Shown in pieces: positions 11,190-21,661 of a stretch of 64,000 nucleotides of DNA. The notes beneath the pieces are model-generated. The model did not search any database, was not told the origin of the DNA, and saw only the letters and a list, made by a program, of their open reading frames with translations. The DNA is from Rhodosorus marinus (taxonomy: Eukaryota > Rhodophyta > Stylonematophyceae > Stylonematales > Stylonemataceae). Within the stretch, counting starts at the first letter, position 1. Each line of letters opens with the position of its first letter. Where the stretch lies: the NCBI GenBank assembly GCA_029953675.1, contig JAMWBK010000006.1, positions 1,736,001 to 1,800,000 on the forward strand, in the 5' to 3' direction. The position numbers and the translations under genes are program-made.

Positions 11190-12112
11190 ATGTCAACTCG
11201 GCGGTTGTTCGTTGCTATACCTCTCGGCCCGGCGATCAAAGCGCACATAAAGAACGTCGGGACATCTATTGATGAAGGAATTTTAGCTCGGGAGGATCAT
11301 GTGAGGAAGATCTCTTCTCACTTGTTGAGTGTTGCCCATGCCTCTTAACCAGTTTCGGCTTGAACTTGTTTTGTCCACGGTAGGGACGAGGACGAATTCT
11401 GAAGTTCCTACACGAGAGTGACTTCCACATCACACTCAACTTTCTCGGGAACGTACCTCCCGAAAACGTCGATATCTTGTCGCGGGAACTCCCTCCTTGC
11501 TTGATGAAGATCAAACCCTTTCGTCTCCATCTGGATGTGCTTGGAACTTTTCCTGGTACGGCAAAGAACCGCTCTGCTCAGAGCGAAAGCTTGTTGCTCA
11601 AGTTTTGCTCAATGTCGTTTACAGAGAAGAACATGAACAGAACCCGTTTGTTCTGGATGGGGGTGGACGGTGACATGGAAGCACTAAACGATCTAGAAAC
11701 GAGGGTCACAGACATAGTCAATGAGCATGCGATCATTCCAGATCGCAAACCTCCAAAGCCACGGGAAACTTTCACTCCACACATAACGATTGCGAGAGTG
11801 GCTATGAACGCGCAAAGGAGGACCAGGGTCGCAGTATACGAAGAAGTTCATTCGTTTGAACAGACTAACCATGATTCGTAAGTGACCTGAAAACCTAATA
11901 ATTGCTTTCGAACTAGATATCACAGGGCACGTTCCTCAATATTGCGCTATTCTAATCACCGTGGTGCGATCGTTGCTGTTCCCGGGGAAAAAAAATTCAG
12001 ATTCCAAGTCAACGAGGTCGCAATCTTTGAGACAGTCACAAGCAGAAATGGTCCATCCTACGTACCAATCGTCACCGTCCCTCTCAATACCAACCACGCC
12101 CGCTCCTCATGA
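11190..12112 (+). CDS. 2'-5' RNA ligase-like / RNA 2',3'-cyclic phosphodiesterase (ThpR/LigT family)
   Basis: Three exons (11190-11300, 11405-11877, 11917-12112) give 259 residues. The start MSTRRLFVAIPLG is typical of the family. The two catalytic HxT motifs of the 2H phosphoesterase fold are present: FHITLNFLG with His45/Thr47 and FTPHITIARV with His163/Thr165. A C-terminal strand FRFQVNEVAIFET matches the closing sheet of ThpR. Family members hydrolyse 2',3'-cyclic phosphates of RNA, and some ligate tRNA halves in reverse. The domain is of the compact bacterial type rather than the larger AKAP7/ASCC1 type. The upstream frame stays open to about 11000, so a longer N-terminus is possible, but Met at 11190 gives the canonical length. 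The second intron is only 39 bases. Confidence 0.8.
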
Positions 12113-12653
12113 TCTCCGAAACCCTTGATTCCGAACCAGAATGAAAATAATCATTGAGTGTTAATAAAAAAATTACAAAAACACAAGTCATATACACCAA
12201 TCAGTACACATAAACTTAACAAAATCCCCAATAGTATCTACAAAACACAAATCCTGTACACCAATAAATTCACAGGAGTTTAAGAAATCACCCAATAGTA
12301 TCCTTAATATTTGGCGGGAAATATATATATTCAAATGTAAGTATAATATTAATGGAGAAACGTTTGAATATAGGTATTGAATTTTTTTAAATACGATGAG
12401 GAGGTTGTGAATATCTTGATCTTGAAAGGAACTGGTTTGGATGAGTAGGGTTTTCTTGGGTAGGGGGCAGAAGAGGAAGGAGGCCGTGTAGGTAGAGGTT
12501 TGGCGTGTCGTTGAAGGTGGCTCTTTTCCATGATCTAAACGGTCATCAGTGAAGTTCAACATCTAGTACTTGTATTTTCCAGGATACACCTACGAATCTT
12601 TGTTTTTATAAGGCGTTTTGTCCTGGTTTTTCTCGCTGCGTGGGGCCGTTTTG
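12113..12653. other. Intergenic stretch with a tandem duplication
   Basis: It contains the two-copy repeat described separately and an AT-rich interval at 12290-12400, before the 5' region of the RGG-tailed protein. No gene is supported. Confidence 0.5.
12174..12304. repeat. Imperfect tandem duplication, about 65 bp, two copies
   Basis: Copy one at 12174-12238 and copy two at 12240-12304 share the order ACACAA..C, TACACCAAT, then CCCAATAGTATC, with scattered substitutions. It lies just past the 3' end of the phosphodiesterase gene and is noncoding. Confidence 0.75.
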
Positions 12654-13199
12654 ATGTCTGATTCTGATGAGGGAGATGTTGTTGTATTGAAGAAGAGGAG
12701 GACGCAGAAGGATGGCCTGGATACGGATGAGCCTTTTGATTTGTTGGCGGCTTTTGGCGAGGATAATATTCAGGGCGTTGATCTCAGTCATGAGGAGAGG
12801 GCTGTGCAGTTTATGAAGCGTTGCGGAGGTGCAGAGGTGCTTTGGAGGGCGACCATCGCCGCGAGAGAATCGGGGAGGACGATTGAGGGTGATGATTGTC
12901 TTAGAGGCAGGCAGGCTTGGAGAGAATCTAGTGCAGGACTAGATTTCAGATTCTCGTGCGTTCTTCATCAAATTACGTTCAACAACGTCCGAAAATACCT
13001 TAGTCACTCGACACTGTCGTTCTGTTTGCTGCTTTGTAGATATGACATCAACGATGACATAGATTCGAGTATTACGCCCGAATCTTTCCTCGGGAGCGCG
13101 GGTACATCAAAGGCGAGCTCACCCGCACCCCGCCAGTTCAGCAGAGGGAGAGGCAAACGATCCTTCCACGGCCGAGGCAGAAGAGGCCGCCGTGGCTGA
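12654..13199 (+). CDS. Acidic N-terminus / RGG-tailed protein of unknown function
   Basis: Not recognised. I start at Met 12654 (MSDSDEGDVVVLKKRR) rather than the in-frame ATG at 12618, because the acidic start is typical of nuclear proteins. A probable intron runs from about 12956 (GTGCGT donor) to 13040 (GTAG acceptor); it restores the frame into YDINDDIDSSITPESF. The middle segment HEERAVQFMKRCGGAEVLW may be a folded helix. The C-terminus is a Gly/Arg-rich tail with SRGRG, HGRGRR and GRRG clusters, the kind that binds RNA or is methylated in nucleolar and RNP proteins. A role in RNA metabolism is inference from this tail alone. The exon junction is less certain than in other genes here. 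Confidence 0.5.
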   Translation: MSDSDEGDVVVLKKRRTQKDGLDTDEPFDLLAAFGEDNIQGVDLSHEERAVQFMKRCGGAEVLWRATIAARESGRTIEGDDCLRGRQAWRESSAGLDFRFSCVLHQITFNNVRKYLSHSTLSFCLLLCRYDINDDIDSSITPESFLGSAGTSKASSPAPRQFSRGRGKRSFHGRGRRGRRG

Positions 13200-13718
13200 G
13201 AAAACGAGCGACCACGGACTAGCTACGCGTTTTTCAACCCCTCCCCGATCCAAGAGCAAGTCTATTATCAAAACAATTGCCAACGGAGAGGCAATTAGAA
13301 GAAGAAGATGGGAGGAAGGACGAGTACGTCGCCCTTCGTGGAACCGGGAAAAGAGACAACGGCTTTTACACCACAACAAGAGCATGATGCCCTAGCTGAA
13401 CAAACTTGAAGGCTAAAGGCTTTATTCCTTCAGCGAATAACAACCAACTCTACTCACTTCTAAGCATGACGCCAGTGTCCAACCCAGTAAATACTCTTTC
13501 TTAATTTTATCCAAAGTTGCGAGTTTGGATACTCGTTGACGGGATTCTGAAACTGATCCGCAAGTCGTACGGGAACAGAGTTAAAACTCGTAGACAAGAA
13601 ATAATGGAAATGCACATAGAAACTCCCCCTTCGCCTTCACGTCTCGATTGGAGTTCACCGCTTCTGAGTGAATAGTGCACGACCGCTGCACTATTCGCCG
13701 AGAATGTTGCTGAGCAGC
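13200..13718. other. Convergent spacer
   Basis: It lies between the RGG protein (plus) and the NDUFB2-like gene (minus). Short open frames exist on both strands, but nothing is recognisable. Confidence 0.45.
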
Positions 13719-14171
13719 TTAGTGGTGGTCGCCCGGGGGATCGTCGATAATAACTGTCTTGAAACCCTGCGTTTACGAAATAACTTGTGTGAGAACAACC
13801 GGGTGTTTCCGAATGTTTCAACCGGAGGAGAATAGTCCGGCTTATAAACCGGTTTCGGCTGGAAAATTGCTGAGAGTTTTCAGTTCGCTTTCACAGGCAA
13901 CTGAGACGAATATTAATAACATGCATAATCCAAAAAGGAAACAATTCAATGTGAGGTTGTCTCTTACAAGGTCGTAAAGCCCGGTGTCGTATAATCTCCA
14001 GCAAACAAAGAAGGACATAAACGCGCCAACACTTCGTGCAAGCATCATCTCTTTCCTGTGCGGCACGTATACCTCGAACCCACAATACGGCTTCCGAGGA
14101 TCCGCCATAAGCCTACGCCAAGGATAAGGATCGTCGCTTCCCCCTCCCATTTCTCGCTCGATTACCCCCAA
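13719..14171 (-). CDS. Small NADH dehydrogenase beta-subcomplex subunit (NDUFB2-like)
   Basis: Exon 14171-13968 (68 codons) splices through a GTAAGA donor to exon 13766-13719, giving 83 residues. The first exon holds a glycine-rich start (MGGGSDD after a short leader), GFEVYVPHRK and a single membrane span around RSVGAFMSFFVCWRLY. The second supplies a short tail ending GDHH. Plant and algal NDUFB2 proteins have the same layout: a GGG start, a vHtP segment, one membrane helix with an FWILYR-like end, and a His/Asp-rich terminus. It would then be a supernumerary subunit in the membrane arm of mitochondrial complex I. The assignment rests on short motifs in a very small protein. Reading through the intron gives a 109-residue alternative without the GDHH end. 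Confidence 0.55.
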
Positions 14172-14415
14172 AAAACTACCACACCAAAAAGAAAACAGGT
14201 AAAGACCCTCAATGCCTACCAGACTTTAACAACAACAGTGCCTACACTCAACTATCCCTCCCAACATGTTCCAAGTTCTGGATAGCTATACCCCAACGCC
14301 CCAAGCAAGTAGTCTGAGAGAATCCCCATACACCTCAACCAGCTCCCCTCCTCCTCCCACAGATCGAGCCTTCCCGCTTGGAACTAAAATTATTTAGCGG
14401 ATGTCCTAATAGCCC

Positions 14416-14985
14416 AAACAAGGTGTTCTAAAGTAAGATGATATAGCATTGCTCTAGGAGAAAGACGTCGTATTCTTGGGACGTCGAGCATGAAGTATGA
14501 CTACGAATTCACCCTTTAGTCTAGATGAAGGTCACTTCCTGACCTAGTCTGCCGATATAAATTAGACTTCACTGGAGAAGTAATTGAGTGGAAAAATAAA
14601 AAGGAAGCAGGAAAAGAATTATATGGTAGTCTGCTAAAGGGGTGAATTCTGTCGGCGCACGATCGCAAAAAATGGTAAATAGTACCGAGAGAGCGGGATT
14701 GAGCACTAATGTACCCCTTGGACAAGAGGTCAAGTTTATCCCCCATTTACTAGCCCGAAGAGTGCCTTCTAAAGTAATGTAAATTCAATCTATTCTAGAC
14801 CAAATACACTGTATTCTTGGGAGTTGTAGTTAAAACGTGGCTAAACATTTGCCTTTCAGTCTAGATGAGGGTCAAGAAGTGATCTATTCTTAGGGTATAA
14901 ATTAGGCTTCCTTTGAATAGTAAATGATAAGAGTGAGTAAGTTAAGAAGAGAAAATCAGTCAGAAATTTACGAGGGTTTGAGTCG
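14416..14985. repeat. Two diverged copies of a ~230-bp element
   Basis: Copy A (about 14416-14650) and copy B (about 14760-14985) share, in order, TTCTAAAGTAA, GTATTCTTGGGA, CCTTT.AGTCTAGATGA.GGTCA, then TATAAATTAG.CTTC and GTAA.TGA.. . Spacing is similar in both, with small indels. The TATAAATTA element in each resembles a promoter. The layout is compatible with solo LTRs or a decayed non-autonomous element, but terminal repeats or target-site duplications are not evident. Confidence 0.55.
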
Positions 14986-15550
14986 AAAGGGGCGGCTCCT
15001 TTTTTGGCTGGAGAGGATTTCTCAATATTTTAATAGATTATCGATAGGGATAGTCAAGGACAATATGCTTTTGTCTTGTGTTTTTGGTTGAAGCTGCGCT
15101 GGACGTGATTCGTCAATTGTATTATTCAGTCATTGTGATTTTGGATTGGTTTATTGATTGATATGTGGAAGGGAGTTGTCCCGACCGCAACTAACTGTGC
15201 ATAACCCCAGAATAGGGTTGTCATGAAACGTCCGATAACAGAGCAAATTGGTATAGAATAACCGAAACAATTAAGGTACTTCTGTGAAGATCCACGAGAA
15301 GGCACTAACGACAATAGTAACGATAGTATCAATCCCCATGGAATGAATCACTTTAGTATCAAACACCATGCATGTATATATACTTGGTGCACTAGATCTG
15401 CCGACACTAGAAGCAGATCTTCCGCACAGAGAGTATGAGGGATGTTAGTGAACTGAAGGGCTTAGAGTTCACTGGGAGGCGGTAGAAAAGGGAGCGAAGA
15501 AAAGGGAATAGAATAGAAAACAGAGTCTCTTGGGGTTTGGTTGAGATGGC

Positions 15551-15627
15551 GGGTTTCATCCCTGCGTCTGATTTGGACTACCTTTGACATAGAGTCAGTG
15601 GGTTTCATCCCCGCGATCTACGTCATT
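15551..15627. repeat. Short direct repeat around GGGTTTCATCCC
   Basis: A 16-base motif (GGGTTTCATCCCTGCG, with one substitution in the second copy) occurs twice about 58 bases apart, each followed by a short CT-rich piece. It lies inside the gene-poor region and its function is unknown. Confidence 0.55.
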
Positions 15628-16704
15628 GGAGACCTTTTAGAGTGGTTGTATCCCGCTCTAGGTCGAATACCGTGTTCAGGGGGTTTCTGAGGATATTAAG
15701 AATTACATTGATCAATGAGTCTACAATGCAAATCTTTGAAAAAAACCTGTCTGATTTGGGGTGTTTATTAGACATTTTTCACAAGAGTTTCATATTGAAG
15801 CGGGGTAATTGTTTGGTTTATTCAATACCACTGTGTACTAATGTTCGTACTAAGTTTATATCGGACGGAACGTGACAGACCGCACAAGAACATCAGGCTG
15901 GTGACTTGGCTCTCCAGGCATCTAGGACTTCGAACTAGGGACGAGGTAGTATGGTGTTCAGGCCTACATTTAAAATTGAGACTCTGTTTAAATAGAAACG
16001 TTATATATATATATATGTATAAGAATGCCGAAGCACTTCGACAGGGATGTGGTTTGTGAAAAAGTCATTCATTGTTTATTCAGAGACAAGAGCGAATTAC
16101 GTTTAAGCTGGGGAAGCTTGATGCTGATTGTCGGTCCTGTTGGTTCAGCTTTGGTATGCCAAATAAGAACAGCGATCCAACTAGAAACATACTCAAACCG
16201 ATGATCGATTTCAAATGAATAGGGATCTATAAGAACATAACAGTATCCGCTGGGCTGATAGTGATCTTTGGCATAAGGTAAGTATCCGATTCGGATTCAG
16301 TTCCGTTTTGTTAGAACGCAAACTGGTCAAGCAACTTTTCCGTTTTTGAGAGTTGAAATTTTAAGTTGTATAACTCGGTTCAGCGCGCGGTAGTCGACAC
16401 CAAGGCGGTTTAGTCGCCTATTTTCTAAGTAGGACAGGGGCTGCTCACTGACTCGCCGAGGGGGTCGTGAAACCCTTGTTATGAGGTCATCCAAATGCGC
16501 TCGGATCTCCTTCCCCTCTCCAAAGGAATGAGAGGTGAATCAGCAACGCAAGGCGATGCAAAAGTTTTGTTCTTTGTGGGTGCTCAATACCATCTAAACA
16601 CTATTTTTCAATCTTCCCTTACCCTAAAAAAAAGAAAAAAATCGACTTCCAGCCAATCACATAGGATCTATTGAAAATGCCAGTGCAGGGGTTACTTAGC
16701 ATTT

Positions 16705-17250
16705 CGATGACAGCACTCCGGGGTTTTGTGCGCCCGCTTCTAGATGAGCACCCTATTCCATATCCTTACTGCTCAAGCTTCAAATTTTGGAGCATTGAAG
16801 TACGCATGATTTTTGAGGAATCAAGCCATGCAAAGTGACACCAAGTGCGATGCGACGCGGTCACGTAGAATTTCTTGAGAAGAAAAAGCCAACACACATC
16901 GCCGGGTGAAGAGCTGACTACTAAACATCCCGATGACAGCATTCCATGGGTTTTGTGCAAGTTGCCTTTTGTATGAGCACCCTATTCCGTTTCCGAACTA
17001 CACGCTCAGAGCATTGAAGCACGTATGATTTCTGAGGAATCAAGAACACAATGCGCGACGCGGTCGCATAGAATTTCTTGAAAACGCGAACACACTCATC
17101 ATCCGGGTGACGTGAAAACTTGTTTTACCATATTCCAACTGCTGCTGAGGTTGCGTGGCGTGACTTGCTTTGCATGAGCACCCTTTTTCCTACTGCGCAC
17201 TCACCAGATTTTTGAGCATCAAAACATGCGGAATTTCTGTGGTGTCAGGC
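16705..17250. repeat. Diverged tandem repeat, period ~200-226 bp, two full plus one partial copy
   Basis: Copies begin at about 16705, 16931 and 17165. Shared blocks in order are CGATGACAGCA, GGGTTTTGTGC, ATGAGCACCCTATTCC, GAGCATTGAAG.ACG.ATGATTT, GAGGAATCAAG, GACGCGGTC.C.TAGAATTTC, then CCGGGTGA. The third copy keeps only ATGAGCACCCT through the GAGCATCAAAACATG-like block. No open frame spans the units. Confidence 0.75.
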
Positions 17251-17320
17251 CCCGGAAAAGCGCGAATGGAAATTTAATTCAGAGCATTTTCCTTCGTTCT
17301 ATAAAACAACAACCAAATCC

Positions 17321-17380
17321 CTGTGGCAAGGGAAGGTAGAGCGGGGAGGTATTTCGCACTCTTGGTGGTTCGGTGGCTGG
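17321..17380. repeat. Duplicate of the 5' flank of the PH-like gene
   Basis: This block matches 18650-18706, immediately upstream of the gene at 18746, at most positions (GTGGCAAGG.AAGGTAGA.C, GGGGAG, then CACT.TTGGTGGTT). Either a promoter segment was copied or both are ends of one repeat family. Confidence 0.7.
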
Positions 17381-18745
17381 ACATCTAATTGCTCACCGCA
17401 CATCAATGTACCCCACCACTCCCGTTCTCCATACCCCCCGGATCAATGAACCACATCTAATCGGCACAACCAACCAAAGGGAAAAATTCGTCGAAGTTCG
17501 AAAACAATTTCGAAAATTTGGGTTCAACAATAATCTGTGTAAGTACCCACTACTCAATAAAACCAAAAAAAAACAAGAAAGGACCTCTTCCGGTTCCAAA
17601 ATCGGACTAACTAATCATCGATCACCAACCTCATATAGGGGTTGGTCTGAAAACAGAAAACTTAGATCGTGTCAGACACCGACATCCGAATAATCCCCGT
17701 CTCAAGTGGATGATGGATGATGGATGATCGATCTGCTGCTCATCTTTTTCTTCAATTGCGAAATGGACCCTTTCTAAATCAGCCGTTATACAACCCCTAT
17801 GATTTAATATTTTAGATCAATCCTTCTAGCAACGTTTTGTTTTCACATTTCTATGTTGAGGAGAATAAGCATGTTAGTGGGGGGGAGGAAGGTCGGAGAA
17901 GGATGAGTCGCACACCGATCATCAGAAAAGGTACCTCGGTGTGTACTATGCTTATTGTGTTGGAACGTACATCGGCACGTACTAAGGTTGTATTGCGTTG
18001 GAACGCAAGTAGCCTTTTGAATTGCACCTAATCCAACCAGTTCCAACAATGAACCGATGTTGACTGACGGCCACAGAAAGACGGACAAGGAGTCCGCATG
18101 TCAATGGGGGGGGAAACGGCACCTACTGAACGCTCGAGCCTCGGTCTGATATTGAAAATCATCTTCCCCGGTCGGATTGCTGTCTAGCCTTCGTGGGTGT
18201 TTGCTGAAAGGCTCGGTGAGCGCATACTCGCCTCCAGCATTCGTATCTTGTAGAAATTGAGGGTTTAGTGGTTTTTATTTATAGCCACTACCCGATTGAA
18301 TTGATGCCAACTATTGTGGTCGTAAGCAGCCTAGTCCATTTGAGCGTACCTCCCCCCCGCGCACATTGTCAGGACTGTAGTCCAGTTGAGAGAGCCGGAG
18401 GAGTGAGCCCAATCACAGTAAATATTTACATAATTTATTATACTTTGAGAAAAAAGTATTGACGTTGGGTAATCTCCTCAAACTCGGTTGACAACTATCC
18501 TTTGTCAATCTCAATGTCTGACGGGGTGAATCCCACAATAAGTACTGAAGTACTTCTTGTCATGAAATCAATAAGTAATAAGTACTGTTCTCATGTTTGT
18601 TTTAAAGTGGTCAGGTCGTTCGGAACATAGCCTGGGGCGGAGGGCGAAGTGTGGCAAGGAAAGGTAGAACCGGGGAGATAGTGCACTTTTGGTGGTTTTG
18701 GGGGGATAGTGTTTGATAGCGAGGGTTTGGAAGTTCTAGAAAAAC

Positions 18746-19602
18746 ATGGACCTGGAGCATATTAAGAAGGAGCTTAACTTGCGTGACGATGAGGAGATCA
18801 TCGAGGCTGCGGAGCTTTCAGAATCTGTGGTCGGTTACTGGTTTTGGGGGGGGATGGGTTTCCTGTTCATAACTATTATTGGGATTCCGCTAATGTTGAT
18901 TTGGCCGTTTCTTGTATGTACTGTGGGCTCGACCTATAGAAGAACATATCTGGTGGTGCTAACCAACAGCGCCCTCATAATAAGAAAAGGACCCGTTTGC
19001 AGCAACTGCGTTCCACGCGTGGAGAAGAACATTTTTCTCGATAGAATCCAGGATCTGACGCTTGTTCAAGGTATTTGGCACAAGTAAGATACAAACGACT
19101 TCGCAAACCCGGCCGTTTCTATTTTTTAGTTGAGCTTTACTCGCTTTTTGTTTACAAAGAGCGAGCAACCCACAGGCTCTGAATCTCTTCTCTGACAACT
19201 ACCTTGAAATGCATTAGATGTTTTGACCTGTACCAGCTCAACGTTGAAACCGCTGGGAAAAGCACCGAAGGGCCCGAAGTAACCTTAACCGGCGTTATCA
19301 ATCCGCGAGAGTTCCGTGAGCATATTTTGAGGCAGCGAGAGATCTATATTGCTGCTGGGAAAGGTGGCGACGGGCTAGGAGCCGCGCGAAATGCTCCCAC
19401 AGCTCCCGCAAACGCAGTTGCCCCAGTACCCATCGCTGAGCCGTCCAATGCGGAGATCTCCGAATCTGTCGAGAAGACAAACACACTCCTTGCCGATATC
19501 AAGGACGTACTCGTGCAGATTGGTACCGATCTCAACAAGAACAATCAAGGACCTCCAGCAGATATCGAGCAGGGTGTCGAAGACGATATCCAAATCTCAT
19601 AA
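18746..19602 (+). CDS. Two-TM membrane protein with a bacterial-type PH domain (bPH2/DUF304-like)
   Basis: Exons 18746-19083 and 19218-19602 join in phase to 240 residues. The N-terminus is acidic. A hydrophobic hairpin near residues 28-60 (GYWFWGGMGFLFITIIGI, then LMLIWPFLVCTVG) is followed by TYLVVLTNSALIIRKG and FLDRIQDLTLVQGIW. After the junction come LYQLNVETAG and VTLTGVINPREFREHIL, the order of strands and the L.VETAG signature of YdbS/bPH2 proteins. The last 80 residues are a low-complexity Ala/Pro stretch and a possible coiled coil (SVEKTNTLLADIKDVLVQIG). Function of this family in eukaryotes is not established; a membrane or organelle surface role is inference. The 134-base intron restores the VETAG block, which supports the model. 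Confidence 0.72.
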
Positions 19603-19660
19603 GCAAGCGTTTCTATTTCTACTCAGATAGTTATCTTCTGGTGGGACACACCAAAATAAA

Positions 19661-20734
19661 TCACTTCAGCTTGGCTCTCGTGATGTTCCTCAAAGCCCGC
19701 TTTCTTAGTTTTTCACGCATCTTCTTGAAATCAGCTTCCATCGGGTCCTCTGTATATTTGAACATCCCAAAGGCATTAAGCGTTGACAGCATAATCTTAG
19801 GAACTGGGGCGCGAACTGATATCATCTTGCCAGTAATGGATGGGAACTCAATCTCCCACGCGTGTAAATGCAACCGACACAGCGCATGAGTGCCCAGGAT
19901 TCCGGTTAAGCTTCCCTCATCGTTCGCGTCTGAGAACTTGTGGTCGCCGATTATTGGACAACCAAGCACCTGAGCGCAATGGGTTCGCAGCTGTCTCTTA
20001 CGCCCAGTCACCGGGATCATCTCGAGCCATGCTGCGGTCTTTCTTGCCAAGCCCAAGGTACGGTATTCAGTTATCGCGGGCTTTTCTTCAAGATACGATT
20101 GAATTCTCCCCTGGGCCTTTGCCGGATTGCCATGTACGATCGCCCAATACGTCTTCCTAATCCTGCTGCGGAGTTTCAACAATCTTGAGAAATACCGCGC
20201 TGCACCGATGTTACGGGCGAGAACCATAGCTCCTGTGCAGTCTTTGTCGAGGCGGTGCACAAGGCGTATAGCGTCTCTGTGCTCCCCTTGGAGACAAGCA
20301 TATTCTGTGAGTATGCTCCCTCCCCGATGTTTCCATCCTCCAGGTTGAGATTCGACTCCGGCAGGTTTATTAATGATGAAGAAGTCGTCGTCTTGGTACA
20401 AAATTGACTCTCTCACCCAGGTAGGCACTTTCGGGTAAATCAACTCCGGAGCGGCTTTTTCATCCTCATGAAACTCGAATTCGTACGGGACTAGGATTTT
20501 TTGCCCACCTCTTAACTTGGTCTTCATCTCCGTTTTTAAGCCAACCGATTCTACCTGGATCTGCCCAAGCCTTACCATTTCGGCCATGTTCCTATATGGC
20601 ATTGCTGGAAATCTCTTCCTCAGGAAATACAAAAGTCGAATGCCAGCGTCGGTGCCCGGAACCGTTAGCTTCTTGTATGAATAGGGCCTATCATAAACAT
20701 TAAGAAACCACGGAAAGACCTTTTTCATCGACAT
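19661..20734 (-). CDS. RluA-family RNA pseudouridine synthase
   Basis: A single exon encodes 357 residues and converges on the PH-like gene with a 58-base gap. The N-terminal 90 residues look like an S4-type RNA-binding region (AGIRLLYFLRKRFP, then VRLGQIQVE). The catalytic motif LVHRLDKDCTGAMVLAR holds the invariant Asp163. FIINKPAGVESQPGG, KTYWAIVHG, PVTGRKRQLRTHCA and HLHAWEIEFP are all RluA-family blocks in the expected order. It isomerises uridine in rRNA or tRNA. The eukaryotic members closest by layout are the organellar RPUSD3/4-type proteins. No clear targeting peptide is visible, and the C-terminus is a basic tail. Confidence 0.88.
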   Translation of the reverse strand: MSMKKVFPWFLNVYDRPYSYKKLTVPGTDAGIRLLYFLRKRFPAMPYRNMAEMVRLGQIQVESVGLKTEMKTKLRGGQKILVPYEFEFHEDEKAAPELIYPKVPTWVRESILYQDDDFFIINKPAGVESQPGGWKHRGGSILTEYACLQGEHRDAIRLVHRLDKDCTGAMVLARNIGAARYFSRLLKLRSRIRKTYWAIVHGNPAKAQGRIQSYLEEKPAITEYRTLGLARKTAAWLEMIPVTGRKRQLRTHCAQVLGCPIIGDHKFSDANDEGSLTGILGTHALCRLHLHAWEIEFPSITGKMISVRAPVPKIMLSTLNAFGMFKYTEDPMEADFKKMREKLRKRALRNITRAKLK

Positions 20735-20805
20735 ATTAGTTGTACCGTTGCAGGCGCTTTACATCATCCTCTGAATTCCTTGACAAAACAACAAACAAAC
20801 ACACA

Positions 20806-21137
20806 ATGCAGCAACCTGTGACCGCCTTCGCAACGTCCCCCAGGCTGAAACGCTCCCAAAGGATACCCCCGAGGACGATGTTACAAAAGTTTCAACTTGC
20901 AACGCGACGGAAAGGATCAGGTCTGAGCTCCGGATGACAACCCCCTTGTTCCAATGATGGCCGCGCACGAGCAGCTTTCAGAACTAGTATTAAAAAGCGA
21001 AACAACGCGGAGCCTTTGTAGGTCTAATTGCTGTTGAGCAATCACTATCTGAAGACGGAGAAGCCAGTTGGGGAAGTGATTCCTTGGCATCGCCCACTAC
21101 CGATTGCCCGATGCTTTTCCGTAGAGCGCTCCTATAA
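20806..21137 (+). CDS. Possible small two-exon gene, unknown product
   Basis: Not recognised. Exon 20806-20920 and exon 20998-21137 join in phase across a GT-AG intron to 84 residues. The product has a basic N-terminus (SPRLKRSQRIPPRTML) and an acidic Ser-rich C-half (SEDGEASWGSDSLASP). The basic start could be an organelle-targeting signal. The model rests only on splice and phase consistency, and downstream open fragments to 21330 may be further exons or noise. Confidence 0.28.
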
Positions 21138-21661
21138 CACTTGAATGGTCTCTGTGCAGAGATGTTCTAGTTCCTGGAAAGAATTGGAAAGGATCCTGTC
21201 CACTCCCAAGGCTCTTAGAATCGTCTCATTTCGACACGGCCCACTGAACCTTCGGCGGGTACTGGTATGAGTGCGGAATGGAAGACGGAGCCTCTATTGT
21301 TGACCCGTCCTCTGAGCTAGTGGATGTACTGGGAGATGTTTGATCGGGTAGGACTTCACTCAGAGTGACGTACGCACGGCTTCTGCGCCGCGGCAAATGC
21401 TGCTCGTCACGTTCTGTTCATTGAAAGTTTCTTTTTGACTATAAAGCACGTTCGCCAGTTTTTTTCTAATGTTATAATTTGGAGGGAATATGCTAGCTCC
21501 CTTCACGAAGACGAGAGAAACAGACGAAAACACTTTGCGCGTACTTGACAGCCTGTGTAAGTGTTGCCAGATCTGTATTGGATCGAAAGACCCACGGCTT
21601 GAATTTCTGGAGCTATGGGTTTGTAAAGCAATGACAAAAACTCTGTGTTTGATTCTGCCGT
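21138..21661. other. Spacer before the FBPase-like gene 3' end
   Basis: Short open plus-strand fragments occur at about 21170-21330, but no chain of exons could be built. The minus-strand frame at 21360-21665 lies in the 3' flank of the FBPase-like gene and shows no motif. Confidence 0.4.

Larger units (their letters stand above)
14172..18745. other. Gene-poor repeat-rich region of 4.6 kb
   Basis: No gene is supported. It holds two diverged copies of a roughly 230-bp element, a short duplicated TTTCATCCC motif, a two-to-three copy tandem repeat and a duplicated promoter-like block, each listed separately. The open frame at 17373-17693 plus starts inside the duplicated block and has no family resemblance. 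No transposase or reverse transcriptase frame is visible on either strand, so mobile element ancestry is only a possibility. Confidence 0.5.
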